Shown in pieces: positions 37,891 through 46,935 of a stretch of DNA of 64,000 bases. Location: positions 4,278,001-4,342,000 of the forward strand of contig CP124680.1 in assembly GCA_029961745.1 (NCBI GenBank). Reading direction: 5' to 3'. Position numbers and translations under genes: made by a program. The notes beneath the pieces are model-generated. The model did not search any database. It saw only the letters and a program-made list of their open reading frames with translations, and was not told the DNA's origin. Source of the DNA: Nocardioides sp. L-11A (lineage in GTDB: Bacteria; Actinomycetota; Actinomycetes; Propionibacteriales; Nocardioidaceae). The first letter of the stretch is position 1; every line of letters begins with the position of its first letter.

Positions 37891-37912
37891 CGACTGGAAC
37901 CAGTTCCAGTCG
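37891..37912. promoter_or_regulatory. Palindrome CGACTGGAAC-CA-GTTCCAGTCG
   Basis: Perfect 10-bp arms with a 2-bp centre lie 80 nt upstream of GH16 paralogue 2 and 70 nt beyond the tsaE stop. This may be an operator for the glycan hydrolase gene, or a short-looped terminator for the tsaE unit. A match to a known sugar-responsive operator is not recognised. Confidence 0.5.
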
Positions 37913-37981
37913 CGATTGAGATGCCCCGGTCGGGCGTCGAGGTCGTACGACGTGGCTGGTGACAGCTGTGGCGCGGGTGTG

Positions 37982-38944
37982 CTAGAGCGCGAGATCCGCG
38001 TCGAGCCAGCGGGCGCCGACGGCGTCGATCTCGACGACGCGCGGGTCCGCCTCGGGGTCGCCGCCGGGGTCATCGGTCGCGTCGCCGGTGTCGTCCGCCG
38101 CCTCTCCGGTCGCACGGGTGATCCGGACCTCGAGCCGGGCCTCGGCCAGCCCCTCGGCGAGCCCGGTCCCCCACTCGACCACCGTCACGGCCTCGTCGAG
38201 GTCGGTGTCGAGGTCGAGGTCGTCGAGCTCGGCGCGGCCACCGAGGCGGTAGGCGTCGACGTGGACCAGCTCGGGACCATCCCCCAGGGACGGGTGCACC
38301 CGGGCGATGACGAAGGTCGGCGAGGTGACCTGGCCCCGGACGCCGAGCCCTTCGCCGAGCCCCTGGGTGAAGGTGGTCTTCCCGGCGCCGAGCTCCCCGC
38401 TGAGGACGAGCACGTCGCCGCGGGTCAGGCGCGCGGCCACGCGCCGGCCGAGCTCGCGCATCGCGGTGGCGCTCGCCACGTCGAGGAGGACGGGCGCCGG
38501 GCGCGCCATCTCGACGTACGGCGCGTGCCGGGCCGTCTCGACGAAGCCCATGTCACGCCAGAATCCGGCGGTACGGGGCAGCTCCTGACGGGCCAGGATC
38601 ACGACCCGGCGTGCCCCGCCGCGAGCCGCCTCCAGCAGCCCGGAGCGGACCAGGTCACGGGCCAGTCCCCGACCGCGGGCGGCCGGGTCGATGCCGAAGC
38701 GGCGCAGGTAGACGGTCTCGCCCTGCTCGCCGACCGGGTCGAGGACCACAGCGCCCACCGGCCGCCCGTCGTCGAGCACGAGGAGTCCGCCGCCCGGCGC
38801 CAACATGGCGGCGATGGACCCCTCGGTCTCGGCCAGGGCGTCAGCGGGCGGGTCGAGTGGAGGGCGGCCGGCGAACGCGGCCCTGACGACGGCCAGCACG
38901 TCCGCGGCGGCCTCGGGGCCGACGCGCCGGGTCTCGAGGCTCAT
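37982..38944 (-). CDS. tsaE: GNAT-TsaE fusion protein (t6A synthesis ATPase)
   Basis: This 320-residue fusion starts at ATG 38944. Residues about 1-147 form a GNAT domain (YLRRFGIDPAARGRGLARDLV, GFWRDMGFVE). Residues about 152-320 are TsaE, with P-loop GELGAGKT (183-190), GQVTSPTFVIA (204-214) and a VEWGTGL motif. TsaE is the ATPase needed for turnover of the TsaD/TsaB t6A complex. The end is extended by an acidic tail. It overlaps the upstream hydrolase stop by 4 nt. It is separated from tsaB by the two GH16 genes. Confidence 0.9.
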   Translation of the reverse strand: MSLETRRVGPEAAADVLAVVRAAFAGRPPLDPPADALAETEGSIAAMLAPGGGLLVLDDGRPVGAVVLDPVGEQGETVYLRRFGIDPAARGRGLARDLVRSGLLEAARGGARRVVILARQELPRTAGFWRDMGFVETARHAPYVEMARPAPVLLDVASATAMRELGRRVAARLTRGDVLVLSGELGAGKTTFTQGLGEGLGVRGQVTSPTFVIARVHPSLGDGPELVHVDAYRLGGRAELDDLDLDTDLDEAVTVVEWGTGLAEGLAEARLEVRITRATGEAADDTGDATDDPGGDPEADPRVVEIDAVGARWLDADLAL

Positions 38945-40065
38945 CGGGCGGCTGCCCTCGCGGACGCGGCGGTGATCAGCTGGTCGAGCTCGGCGTTGAC
39001 CAGCTCGTGGCGCTCCATCAGCACCATGTGCCCCGCCCCTTCGCACTCGAGGAGCCGGGACCCGGGGATCCGGGACTGCAGCTTGCGGGAGTGGCCGATC
39101 GAGGTCAGCCGATCGGCGGTGCCGCAGATGACCGAGGTCGGGACCCGGCCCAGCACCTCGACGAAGTCGAACTTGTCGAGCCCGGCGAAGTGGGGGAAGA
39201 AGTCGGCGAGCACCTCGAACGGCGTGGCGGCCAGCATCTGGTCGACGAACTCGACGTATCCGCGGGGCACGTCGCCGCCGAACGCGAACCGGTCGGTGGC
39301 GACGGTGGCCACCGAGCCGCCGGCCCGGCGCACCGAGTCGACCGCGCGATGGCCGAGGTGCAGGGTGCGGACGACGCCCCTGGCGACCGGCCCGGCGAGG
39401 CGGGCGGGCACCATCGGGAGCAGGATCCGGGTCGGGTCGAGGCCACCGGCGGTCGTCGAGATCAGCCCGATCCCGACGACCCGGGGGCCGATCAGCTCGG
39501 GGTACTGCTCGGCGAACGCGACGATCGACATCCCACCCATCGAGTGGCCGACGAGTACCACGGGACCGTCGGGCGCGACCGCCTCGATCACCCGGTGCAG
39601 GTCGCGCCCGAGCTGCTCGATGGTGGAGTGGGCGCGGTCGGAGTTGCCGGAGCGACCGTGGGAGCGTTGGTCGTAGTAGACCGCGCGGACCAGGCCGCGG
39701 TACGCCGCGCGCTGGAAGTGCCAGCAGTCGAGGTTCAGGCAGAAGCCGTGGACGAAGACGACGGTGACGGCCGGCGGGTGCCCCTTCGCCCTCCGCACCG
39801 ACCCTCCAGCCGACCGACCCGCCGACCGACCCGCCGACCGACCCGGCGTCGCGGACTCGACCTCGTCGATCTCGACGTGCAGCGGAAGGCCGTCGTCGGC
39901 CACCACGGTCACCGGCGCGGAGCGCAGCGTCCCGAAGGGGATCTCCTCGCCGGCGCGCCGGCTGATCGCCCGCTGCTGGCGCCGGATCCCGACGGCCGCC
40001 GTACCGGCCGCGGCGACGCCGAGCGCGCCGGCGAGCGACCCGATGATCCGGCCCCGGCGGCTCAC
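38941..40065 (-). CDS. Alpha/beta hydrolase, membrane-anchored type
   Basis: This 374-residue protein starts at GTG 40065, overlapping the alr stop by 4 nt. An N-terminal hydrophobic stretch (about 9-25) is likely a membrane anchor or signal. The nucleophile elbow GHSMGG lies near residue 173, with the oxyanion segment VFVHGFCLN at about 104-112. The catalytic Asp and His are in GTADRL and EGAGHMVLME. A Ser-Ala-Gly-Arg repeat (about residues 74-89) is encoded by three exact 12-nt repeats. The position between alr and tsaE is typical for actinobacteria; the substrate is unknown. Confidence 0.88.
   Translation of the reverse strand: MSRRGRIIGSLAGALGVAAAGTAAVGIRRQQRAISRRAGEEIPFGTLRSAPVTVVADDGLPLHVEIDEVESATPGRSAGRSAGRSAGGSVRRAKGHPPAVTVVFVHGFCLNLDCWHFQRAAYRGLVRAVYYDQRSHGRSGNSDRAHSTIEQLGRDLHRVIEAVAPDGPVVLVGHSMGGMSIVAFAEQYPELIGPRVVGIGLISTTAGGLDPTRILLPMVPARLAGPVARGVVRTLHLGHRAVDSVRRAGGSVATVATDRFAFGGDVPRGYVEFVDQMLAATPFEVLADFFPHFAGLDKFDFVEVLGRVPTSVICGTADRLTSIGHSRKLQSRIPGSRLLECEGAGHMVLMERHELVNAELDQLITAASARAAAR
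39809..39844. repeat. Three tandem 12-nt repeats (GCCGACCGACCC)
   Basis: Three perfect copies in tandem lie inside the hydrolase gene, adding Ser-Ala-Gly-Arg units in a flexible linker. The repeat length is a multiple of three, so copy-number change would not break the frame. Confidence 0.9.
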
Positions 40066-41237
40066 GCGCCCTGCTCGTCGAGCTCGTGGAGGTAGGTGCG
40101 CGTCATCCGGCCGCCGATCCGGGTCACGATCTCGTAGTTGATGGTGCCCGCCGCCTCCGCCCAGTCCTGGGCGGTCGGCCCGCCGGCACCGCGCGGGCCC
40201 AGGACGACCACGTCGCTACCGGGCTCGGGCCGGTCGCCGCCGAGGTCGACGACGAACTGGTCCATGCAGATGGTGCCGCGGACCGGGCGCAGCTTGCCGT
40301 CGATGCCGACGGTGGCCTGCTGGGGAGCGCCCGGGGACGACGCATGTCGGGGGATGCCCTCGCCGTAGCCCACGGGGACCAGGCCCACGGTCGTGGCGTG
40401 CTCGGCGACCCAGCGGTGGCCGTAGGACACCGCGTCGCCGGGAGCGAGGTCCTTGACCAGGGCGAGGGGCGCGTGGACGGTCATGGCGGGCACCAGCCCG
40501 ATGTCGGTGGCCTGTCCGGGTGCGGGGTCCAGGCCGTAGAGGGCGATGCCACAGCGGACCGCGTCGAAGCGGGCGCTCGGGCGCAGCAGCGCGGCCGCGG
40601 AGTTGGCGAAGTGCCGCAGCTCGGGGCGCAGGCCGTGCTCGCCGGCGAGCGCGAGGGCCTCGCGGAAGGCTTGCTCCTGGCGGTCGTTGGCGGGGTGCTC
40701 GGGCTCGTCGGCGCAGGCCGGGTGGGTCCAGATCCCGGTGATCCGCCAGGTGCCCGCTGCCTCGCCCGCGGCGGCGCGGGCGAACAGCGCCGCCCACTCG
40801 CCACGGCCGGCGCCGGCGCGGGACATGCCGGTGTCGAGCTTGAGCTGGACCCGCGCGGGCTCGGTGCGGCCGGCGAAGGCTGCGGCCATGGCATCGAGCT
40901 GCCCGACGCTGTGGGCGCTGACGTCGATCCCGGCGGCGGCCGCCGCGGCGTAGTCGGCCTCCGGCCCGCCGATCCAGCACAGCAGCGGTCCCTCGATCCC
41001 GCCGGCCCGCAACGCGAGCGCCTCCTCGACGGTGGCCGTGCCGATCCAGTCCGCCCCACCCTGCTGCGCGGCCCGCGCGCTCGCCAGCGCTCCGTGGCCG
41101 TAGCCGTCGGCCTTGACGACGGCGACCAGCGGGACGCCGGCGGTCGCGCGCAGCAACCGCGCGTTGGCTCGGATGGCCGCCAGGTCGACGACGATCCGGG
41201 CGGGGCCGAGCGGTGGGCGGGACATGGTCGAGGCCAT
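40062..41237 (-). CDS. alr: Alanine racemase
   Basis: Alr interconverts L- and D-alanine, the D-Ala supply for peptidoglycan. The 391-residue fold-type III PLP enzyme has the cofactor Lys42 in AVVKADGYGHG and the SYGHRW segment, which contains the catalytic Tyr of the second half. The C-terminal TYEIVTRIG-like segment reads INYEIVTRIGGR. Length is normal. ATG 41237 is 15 nt after the NAD(P)HX enzyme stop (41253), so these genes are likely one operon. Confidence 0.96.
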   Translation of the reverse strand: MASTMSRPPLGPARIVVDLAAIRANARLLRATAGVPLVAVVKADGYGHGALASARAAQQGGADWIGTATVEEALALRAGGIEGPLLCWIGGPEADYAAAAAAGIDVSAHSVGQLDAMAAAFAGRTEPARVQLKLDTGMSRAGAGRGEWAALFARAAAGEAAGTWRITGIWTHPACADEPEHPANDRQEQAFREALALAGEHGLRPELRHFANSAAALLRPSARFDAVRCGIALYGLDPAPGQATDIGLVPAMTVHAPLALVKDLAPGDAVSYGHRWVAEHATTVGLVPVGYGEGIPRHASSPGAPQQATVGIDGKLRPVRGTICMDQFVVDLGGDRPEPGSDVVVLGPRGAGGPTAQDWAEAAGTINYEIVTRIGGRMTRTYLHELDEQGA

Positions 41238-41252
41238 GGTCCCATCGTCCCA

Positions 41253-42689
41253 TCAGGGGGTGGTGAGACGTGCGAGCAGGGCCGGAAGGGCCGCCGCGAC
41301 GTCGCCGGCGACGATCGGGCCGTGCCGGGCCGCGAGGGTGGCGGCGGCGCCGTGCAGCCAGGAGCCGACCGACGCCGCGTCGTACGGCGTGAGGCCGGTG
41401 GCGAGCAGTGCGCCGACGACGCCGCCGAGCACGTCGCCCGCGCCGGCCGTGGCCAGCCACGGGGTGCCGGTCGTGGTGACCCGCGCCGCGCCGTCGGGCC
41501 GCGCCACGACGGTGCGGCGCCCCTTGAGGAGCACCACGGCGTCGTGGGTGCGGGCGGCGCGGCCGGCGTGCTCGAGCCAGTCGGCCTCGACCTCGGCGCG
41601 GTCGACGTCGAGCATCCGGGCCAGCTCGCCGGCGTGGGGCGTGAGGACCGCCGGGCGCCCCCGGGCCAGGCCGGCGAAGGCCAGGGCGTCCGCATCGAGA
41701 ACCAGCGGGACGCCGTCGGCGACCGAGCGGCGCACGGCGTCCTCGGCGCCCGCGTCACTCCCGGAGCCGACCACCCATGCCTGGACGCGGCCCGGGCCGA
41801 CCACCTCGGGGTGCGCGGCCCGGACCAGGTCGAGGGCGACCGGGTCGCCGTCGTAGCGGACCATGCCCGCCAGTCCGCAGGCCGCGCCCGCCACGCTGAG
41901 CAGCGCGGCGCCGGGATAGGCGGCCGACCCGGCGCGGACCCCGACCACGCCGCGGGTGTACTTGTGCGCGTCGGGTGCCGGGCGCGGGAGCAGCGCGGCG
42001 ACGTCGGCGGCCTGGAGAGCCTCCACCGGCGCGGCGGGCAGGTCGAGGCCGATGTCGACCAGATGGACCGCGCCGCAGGCTCGCGCGGCGGGGTCGACCA
42101 GATGGCAGACCTGGTGGGTGCCGAAGGTGACGGTGAGGTCGGCGGTGACGTGCGGCCCGTCGATCCGCCCGGTGTCGACGTCGACGCCCGACGGGACGTC
42201 GACGGCGACCACCGGGATCCCGGCCACGTGCGCCAGCGCCGCGACGGCCTCCGGCCGCAGCCCCGGGCGCCCGCCGATGCCGACGATCCCGTCCACCACC
42301 ACGTCGAACCTGTTGCGGTTGGGGACCAAACCGCGCAATTCCGGGGTCGGAGCATGCAGTCTCTGCCCAATCGACGCCCATGGCACGGCACGCCCGCCGG
42401 CGGCTCGGAGCGCGTCGAGGCCACCGCGATGGGCTGCGTCGGAGAGCAGCCAGGCCTCCACCTGGACGCCGCGGCGGGCGAGCAGCGCACCGGCATACAG
42501 CGCGTCGCCGCCGTTGTCGCCCGATCCGACGAGCAGCAGCACCCGGCGTCCGTACGCGGAGCCGAGGAGGTCGAGGACGGCGTACCCCAACCCGGCGGCG
42601 GCGCGTTGCATCAGTGCCCCCTCGGGGAGCGCGGCCAGCAGCGTGGCCTCGGCCGCACGGACCTGCTCGACGGTGTGGGCGCGGATCAC
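41253..42689 (-). CDS. nnr: Bifunctional NAD(P)HX epimerase/dehydratase
   Basis: This enzyme repairs hydrated NAD(P)H. The N-terminal epimerase domain (about 1-205) has VGSGDNGGDALYAGALL and VDVPSGVDVDTGRIDG. The C-terminal ADP-dependent dehydratase domain (about 225-478) has TPHAGELARM and the GTPWLATAGAGDVLGGVVGALL core, with the GAGD motif. Start GTG 42689 fits the homologous beginning (VIRAHTVEQVRAAE). It is 478 residues, normal for fused bacterial Nnr. The open frame upstream is non-coding. Confidence 0.94.
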   Translation of the reverse strand: MIRAHTVEQVRAAEATLLAALPEGALMQRAAAGLGYAVLDLLGSAYGRRVLLLVGSGDNGGDALYAGALLARRGVQVEAWLLSDAAHRGGLDALRAAGGRAVPWASIGQRLHAPTPELRGLVPNRNRFDVVVDGIVGIGGRPGLRPEAVAALAHVAGIPVVAVDVPSGVDVDTGRIDGPHVTADLTVTFGTHQVCHLVDPAARACGAVHLVDIGLDLPAAPVEALQAADVAALLPRPAPDAHKYTRGVVGVRAGSAAYPGAALLSVAGAACGLAGMVRYDGDPVALDLVRAAHPEVVGPGRVQAWVVGSGSDAGAEDAVRRSVADGVPLVLDADALAFAGLARGRPAVLTPHAGELARMLDVDRAEVEADWLEHAGRAARTHDAVVLLKGRRTVVARPDGAARVTTTGTPWLATAGAGDVLGGVVGALLATGLTPYDAASVGSWLHGAAATLAARHGPIVAGDVAAALPALLARLTTP

Positions 42690-42715
42690 ACCCCCACTCT
42701 GGCACGGCGTGCGGC

Positions 42716-44563
42716 TCAACGATCCAGGAAGTGCGTCCCCACCGCGTCGAGCAACGGGTTGCCGCCGTCGGGGTCGTCGCCGTAGTTGAGTGTCCACACG
42801 ATGGTGCCACCGGCACCGCCGGCGCGCGCGTAGGCCGCCTTCGCCGCGATCGACCTCTCGTCCTCGTAGGAGAGGAACCCGGCCGGCTTCAGCCCCGGGT
42901 CGGCCGACGGCACGTAGCCGCCCGCGTAGGTGCGGTACGTCGACGACGCGGCCGCGTCCCAGTGCTCGACGCCGTGGGACAGGTAGCCGAGCTCCTTCAG
43001 CCTGGTCCAGGACAGGGCGGCGTCGTTGGTCTCGTAGACGTCGTTGTCCTTCGTGGACTGGCGCGGTCCGGTGATGCCGGGGCCGAAGTAGATGCCGTAG
43101 AAGCCGATGCCCATCCCGATCTTCTCCCGAGGCGCACCCGAGAGCTCGTAGGCGTCGATGCTGCTGTCGATGCTCACCGGACGGGCCGGGCCCTCGTCGT
43201 CGAGCGCACCGGAGAACCACGACTCCCATCCGGCGCCGTTCCAGGTCGTGCCGATGCCGTACGACATCAGGTTGTACTGGTCGACCAGCCAGGGCAGCTC
43301 GGCCTGCCAGTCGGCCACCTCGCCGTCGCGGAGCTCGTTGGTCTTCACCGCGTACCCGGGGAAGGTGACCAGGCCGGGGTCGGTCCGGTAGCGCGGCCGG
43401 GTGGCCATCTCGGCCCGCACCTCCACGATCAGCGCCCTCAGGCGCCGTACGGCTTCCTCGGTGGTGATGTCGACGCCGCACTCCCAGGCCTCGCCGCCCA
43501 GGCAGTTCTCCCAGTCGACGTCGACGCCGTCGTAGTCGTGCGCGACGAGGTAGTCCACGACGTTGCGCACGAAGCGGGACCGCACCGCGTCGGCCGTGGA
43601 CGCGACGAACCCGCGCCCGTCGAAGCCGTCACCGCCGAGCATGAGCAGCGCCTCGACACCGGCCGCGTGGGCCTTCCGGACGAGGTGGTCCTCCACCGTG
43701 GTGCCCGGGTAGGGCGAGGCCGCGGGATCGTGCGCAGAGCCCGCGCCAGGCACGATCTCGCCGGGCGCGCCGTCGAGCGAGCCGCCGCCGGGCGCCACCC
43801 GGCCGAACACGAAGTGCGTCAGGTCGCCCATCTCGACCTCGTCGGGTCCGTACTCCTGGTCCCAGAACCAGCCGGCGTAGTAGCCGGTGACCCACGGCAT
43901 GGTCCGCGCCGGACGGACGGCGATCGTGGTCGGTTCCGACGTCGCGCCGACCCCGACCACGCGGTACGTCGTCGTGGTCCGTGGGGTCGCGAGCAGGACG
44001 GTTCTGCCCGCGCCGTCCTCCACCCCGTCGCCGACCCGCCGCCAACCCCCGTCGGTCAGGGCCTCGAGCGCCACGGGGCTGCCCGGCCGGGCAGGTGTGA
44101 AGGTCGCGGACACCGGCAGCCGGGTGTGCGGGTCGGTGGAGGTGGGGGCGGACACCGCGGCGGTCCGCGGGCCGACGACGGCTGGCGCCAGCCGCACGCG
44201 GACGACCCGGGAGTGCCGACCGCGCACGCTCACCCGGTAGGAGGCGTCGGCGGCAGGCGTGATCCGGAAGGCGAAGCGACCGGTCCCGGTGGCGCGCTGG
44301 CGGTTGACCTTCGCCCAGCGTCGGCCCTCCCTGCGCTGCAGCACGACCCTCGACCGGGGCGCCGCCCTCCCCCGCAGCCGCACCGGGACGCCCGGCGCGA
44401 CCGCCTCGGCCGGGCCGGTCAGCGTCGGACGCGGCCCCGGTCGCACGCTCTGCGCCGTCGGGACGGGAGCCGCCAGGCCGAGGGAGACCACGAGGCACAC
44501 GACGAGGCAGGTCAGGAGCGCGACGACACGGCAGCGCGGGGACGGGTGAAGGGCTCTGCTCAC
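42716..44563 (-). CDS. Secreted glycoside hydrolase family 18 (chitinase-like) protein
   Basis: This 615-residue exported protein has a signal peptide (about 1-39). A basic, beta-rich pair of Ig-like segments (about 45-215) resembles the module in GH16 paralogue 1. The GH18 TIM barrel starts at WVTGYYAGWFW (224). The catalytic motif DxxDxDxE is DGVDVDWE (345-352) with Glu352, preceded by ALLMLGGDGF. Ends FLDR. Family 18 enzymes cleave chitin or related N-acetylglucosamine polymers. It sits 26 nt from nnr but is probably separately controlled. Confidence 0.9.
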   Translation of the reverse strand: MSRALHPSPRCRVVALLTCLVVCLVVSLGLAAPVPTAQSVRPGPRPTLTGPAEAVAPGVPVRLRGRAAPRSRVVLQRREGRRWAKVNRQRATGTGRFAFRITPAADASYRVSVRGRHSRVVRVRLAPAVVGPRTAAVSAPTSTDPHTRLPVSATFTPARPGSPVALEALTDGGWRRVGDGVEDGAGRTVLLATPRTTTTYRVVGVGATSEPTTIAVRPARTMPWVTGYYAGWFWDQEYGPDEVEMGDLTHFVFGRVAPGGGSLDGAPGEIVPGAGSAHDPAASPYPGTTVEDHLVRKAHAAGVEALLMLGGDGFDGRGFVASTADAVRSRFVRNVVDYLVAHDYDGVDVDWENCLGGEAWECGVDITTEEAVRRLRALIVEVRAEMATRPRYRTDPGLVTFPGYAVKTNELRDGEVADWQAELPWLVDQYNLMSYGIGTTWNGAGWESWFSGALDDEGPARPVSIDSSIDAYELSGAPREKIGMGIGFYGIYFGPGITGPRQSTKDNDVYETNDAALSWTRLKELGYLSHGVEHWDAAASSTYRTYAGGYVPSADPGLKPAGFLSYEDERSIAAKAAYARAGGAGGTIVWTLNYGDDPDGGNPLLDAVGTHFLDR

Positions 44564-44637
44564 CCTTCACCCTGACGCGCGCGCCGGCCCGGTCGACAGA
44601 GGCACGGGTCCCGTTCTCGCGGGCGCGGGGTCCCGGA

Positions 44638-44991
44638 TCAGCTCTCCAGCACGACCACGGCGGAGGCGATGCCGCCGTCGTGGGTCAGCGAGAGGTGCAC
44701 CGACGTCACCCCGAGCGCGTCCGCCTCGGCGAGCACGGTCCCGCGCAGCACGAACCGCGGGCGGCCGGAGTCCTCGGAGACGACCTCGGCATCGTGCCAG
44801 GACATCCCCCGCGGCGCGCCGAGCGCCTTCGCCAGCGCCTCCTTGGCGGCGAAGCGCGCCGCCAAGGATCGGATGTGCAGGTCGCGCTCGGGCTCGGTGA
44901 ACAGCTTGGTCACCAGGGCCGGGGTACGCCGGCACGACTCCTCGAAGCGGGCGATCTCACACACGTCGATGCCGACGCCGATCACGGGCAT
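44638..44991 (-). CDS. acpS: Holo-ACP synthase
   Basis: AcpS transfers 4'-phosphopantetheine from CoA to acyl carrier protein. The 117-residue product begins [19 protein letters not shown] (Asp8 and Glu12 region) and contains [13 protein letters not shown], the two metal-binding motifs of the family. ATG 44991 lies 4 nt after the glmS stop, so glmS-acpS are co-transcribed. Confidence 0.95.
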   Translation of the reverse strand: MPVIGVGIDVCEIARFEESCRRTPALVTKLFTEPERDLHIRSLAARFAAKEALAKALGAPRGMSWHDAEVVSEDSGRPRFVLRGTVLAEADALGVTSVHLSLTHDGGIASAVVVLES

Positions 44992-44995
44992 CGCG

Positions 44996-46840
44996 TCATT
45001 CCACCGTGACGGACTTGGCGAGATTGCGCGGCTGGTCGACATCGTGGCCGAGCACGGTCGCGAGCTCGCAGGCGAACAGCTGGAGCGGGACGATCGCGAC
45101 CAGCGGCTGGAGCAGGACGGGCACCTTCGGCAGCCGCAGCAGGACGTCGGCGTACGGCTCGATGGCGGTGTCGCCCTCCTCGGCCAGGCAGATGGTGCGG
45201 GCCCCGCGTGCGCGGACCTCCTGGATGCCGCTGAGCATCTTGCCGTGCAGGTGGTCGCGGCCCTGGGGAGGCACGACGCACAGGACCGGAAGGCCGTCCT
45301 CGACGAGCGCGATCGGACCGTGCTTGAGCTCGCCGGCGGCGAAGCCCTCGGCGTGGAGGTAGGCCAGCTCCTTGAGCTTGAGCGCGCCCTCGAGGGCCAC
45401 CGGATAGCCGGCGTGGCGGCCGAGGAAGAGCACCGAGCGGGTCGACGCGTGGTCCGCGGCCAGGGCGTAGACCTGCTCGGCGCCGTCGAGCACGGTGTCG
45501 ATGTGGTCGGGCATCGCCTCGAGGTGGCGCATGATCTCGTCGATCTCGTCGCCGAAGCGGGTGCCCTTGACCTGGGCGATGTAGAGCGCGAGCAGGTAGC
45601 AGGCGACCAACTGGGTCAGGAAGCCCTTCGTCGACGCGACGCCGATCTCGGGCCCGGCGTGGGTGTAGATCACCGCGTCGGACTCGCGCGGGATCGAGGA
45701 GCCGTTGGTGTTGCAGATCGCGAGCACCTTGGCCCGCTGGCTCCGGGCGTGACGGATGGCCTGGAGGGTGTCGGCGGTCTCGCCGGACTGGCTGATCGCG
45801 ACGATCAGCGTGGTCGCGTCGATGATCGGGTCGCGGTAGCGGAACTCGGAGGCGAGCTCCACCTCGACCGGCGTGCGGGTCCAGTGCTCGATGGCGTACT
45901 TCGCGACCATCCCGGCGTAGAACGAGGTCCCGCACGCGATGATGATGATCTTGTCGACGTCGCGCAGCTCCTCGTCGGCCAGGCGCATCTCGTCGAGCTG
46001 CAGCTGCCCCGACGGCGTACGCCGCCCGATCAGCGAGTCGGCCACCGCGCGCGGCTGCTCGAAGATCTCCTTGCGCATGAACCAGTCGTGGCCGTCCTTC
46101 TCCGCCGACGACAGGTCCCAGTCGACGTGGAAGCGGCGGGCCTCGACCGGTCGGCCCCGGAAGTCGGTGACCTCGACCGCGTCGCGGGTCATCACGACGA
46201 TCTGGTCCTGCCCCAGCTCGAGCGCCTCGCGGGTGTGCTCGATGAAGGCGGCGACGTCGGAGCCGAGGAAGTTCTCGCCGTCGCCCAGCCCGACGACCAG
46301 CGGCGAGTTGCGCCGCGCGGCGACGACCTTGCCCGGCTCCTCGGCGTCGATCGCGACCAGGGTGAACGCCCCGTCGAGCTGCTGGCAGACCCGCTGCATC
46401 GCGGTGGTCAGGTCGACGCCGGACTGCACCTGCAGCTCGACGAGGTGGGCGACGATCTCGGTGTCGGTGTCGGAGAGCAGCTCGTGGTCGTCGGCCTCGA
46501 CCCGGGCGCGGAGGTCCAGGAAGTTCTCGATGATGCCGTTGTGGACCAGCGCGATCCGTCGGGCGGCACCGGTGTGGGGGTGCGCGTTGCTGTCGTTGGG
46601 CGGGCCGTGGGTGGCCCATCGGGTGTGCCCGATGCCGATCTCCGCGGCCGGGATCGGCGACTCGCTGAGCACCTTCTCGAGGTTGGCGAGCTTGCCGGCG
46701 CGCTTCTCCACGGTCAGCGCACCGTCGTGGACGACCGCGATGCCCGCGGAGTCGTAGCCCCGGTACTCCAGCCGTCGCAGACCGTCGATGACGGCGTCCT
46801 CGGCCGACCGTGGCCCGACGTACCCGACGATCCCGCACAT
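44996..46840 (-). CDS. glmS: Glutamine-fructose-6-phosphate transaminase
   Basis: GlmS makes glucosamine-6-phosphate, the first step to UDP-GlcNAc for the cell wall. The 614-residue product starts MCGIVGYVG, with Cys2 as the N-terminal nucleophile of the glutaminase domain (about 1-235), followed by two SIS sugar-isomerase domains ([14 protein letters not shown], near 355). It ends in the conserved NLAKSVTVE. No ribozyme-like leader is expected or seen. It is divergent from coaA, with 95 nt between the starts. Confidence 0.97.
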   Translation of the reverse strand: MCGIVGYVGPRSAEDAVIDGLRRLEYRGYDSAGIAVVHDGALTVEKRAGKLANLEKVLSESPIPAAEIGIGHTRWATHGPPNDSNAHPHTGAARRIALVHNGIIENFLDLRARVEADDHELLSDTDTEIVAHLVELQVQSGVDLTTAMQRVCQQLDGAFTLVAIDAEEPGKVVAARRNSPLVVGLGDGENFLGSDVAAFIEHTREALELGQDQIVVMTRDAVEVTDFRGRPVEARRFHVDWDLSSAEKDGHDWFMRKEIFEQPRAVADSLIGRRTPSGQLQLDEMRLADEELRDVDKIIIIACGTSFYAGMVAKYAIEHWTRTPVEVELASEFRYRDPIIDATTLIVAISQSGETADTLQAIRHARSQRAKVLAICNTNGSSIPRESDAVIYTHAGPEIGVASTKGFLTQLVACYLLALYIAQVKGTRFGDEIDEIMRHLEAMPDHIDTVLDGAEQVYALAADHASTRSVLFLGRHAGYPVALEGALKLKELAYLHAEGFAAGELKHGPIALVEDGLPVLCVVPPQGRDHLHGKMLSGIQEVRARGARTICLAEEGDTAIEPYADVLLRLPKVPVLLQPLVAIVPLQLFACELATVLGHDVDQPRNLAKSVTVE

Positions 46841-46935
46841 GATCCGCCAGTCTAGGCGCCGTCCTCCCGAGCCGCGTCGTCCGGATCGGGGACGCGCCGC
46901 CGAGACCGCCGGGAGCGGCTGGAACAATCGGCGCC

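Noticed and set aside
39809..39844. Possible CRISPR array from tandem repeats
   Set aside because: Units are 12 nt, contiguous with no spacers, and lie within a gene.
40086..42785. 899-codon plus-strand open frame over alr and nnr
   Set aside because: Both minus-strand genes have canonical motifs; the plus frame is unsupported.
46841..46935. glmS ribozyme or other riboswitch upstream of glmS
   Set aside because: The divergent glmS-coaA gap is only 95 nt and has no recognisable ribozyme structure; the ribozyme is typical of Firmicutes.
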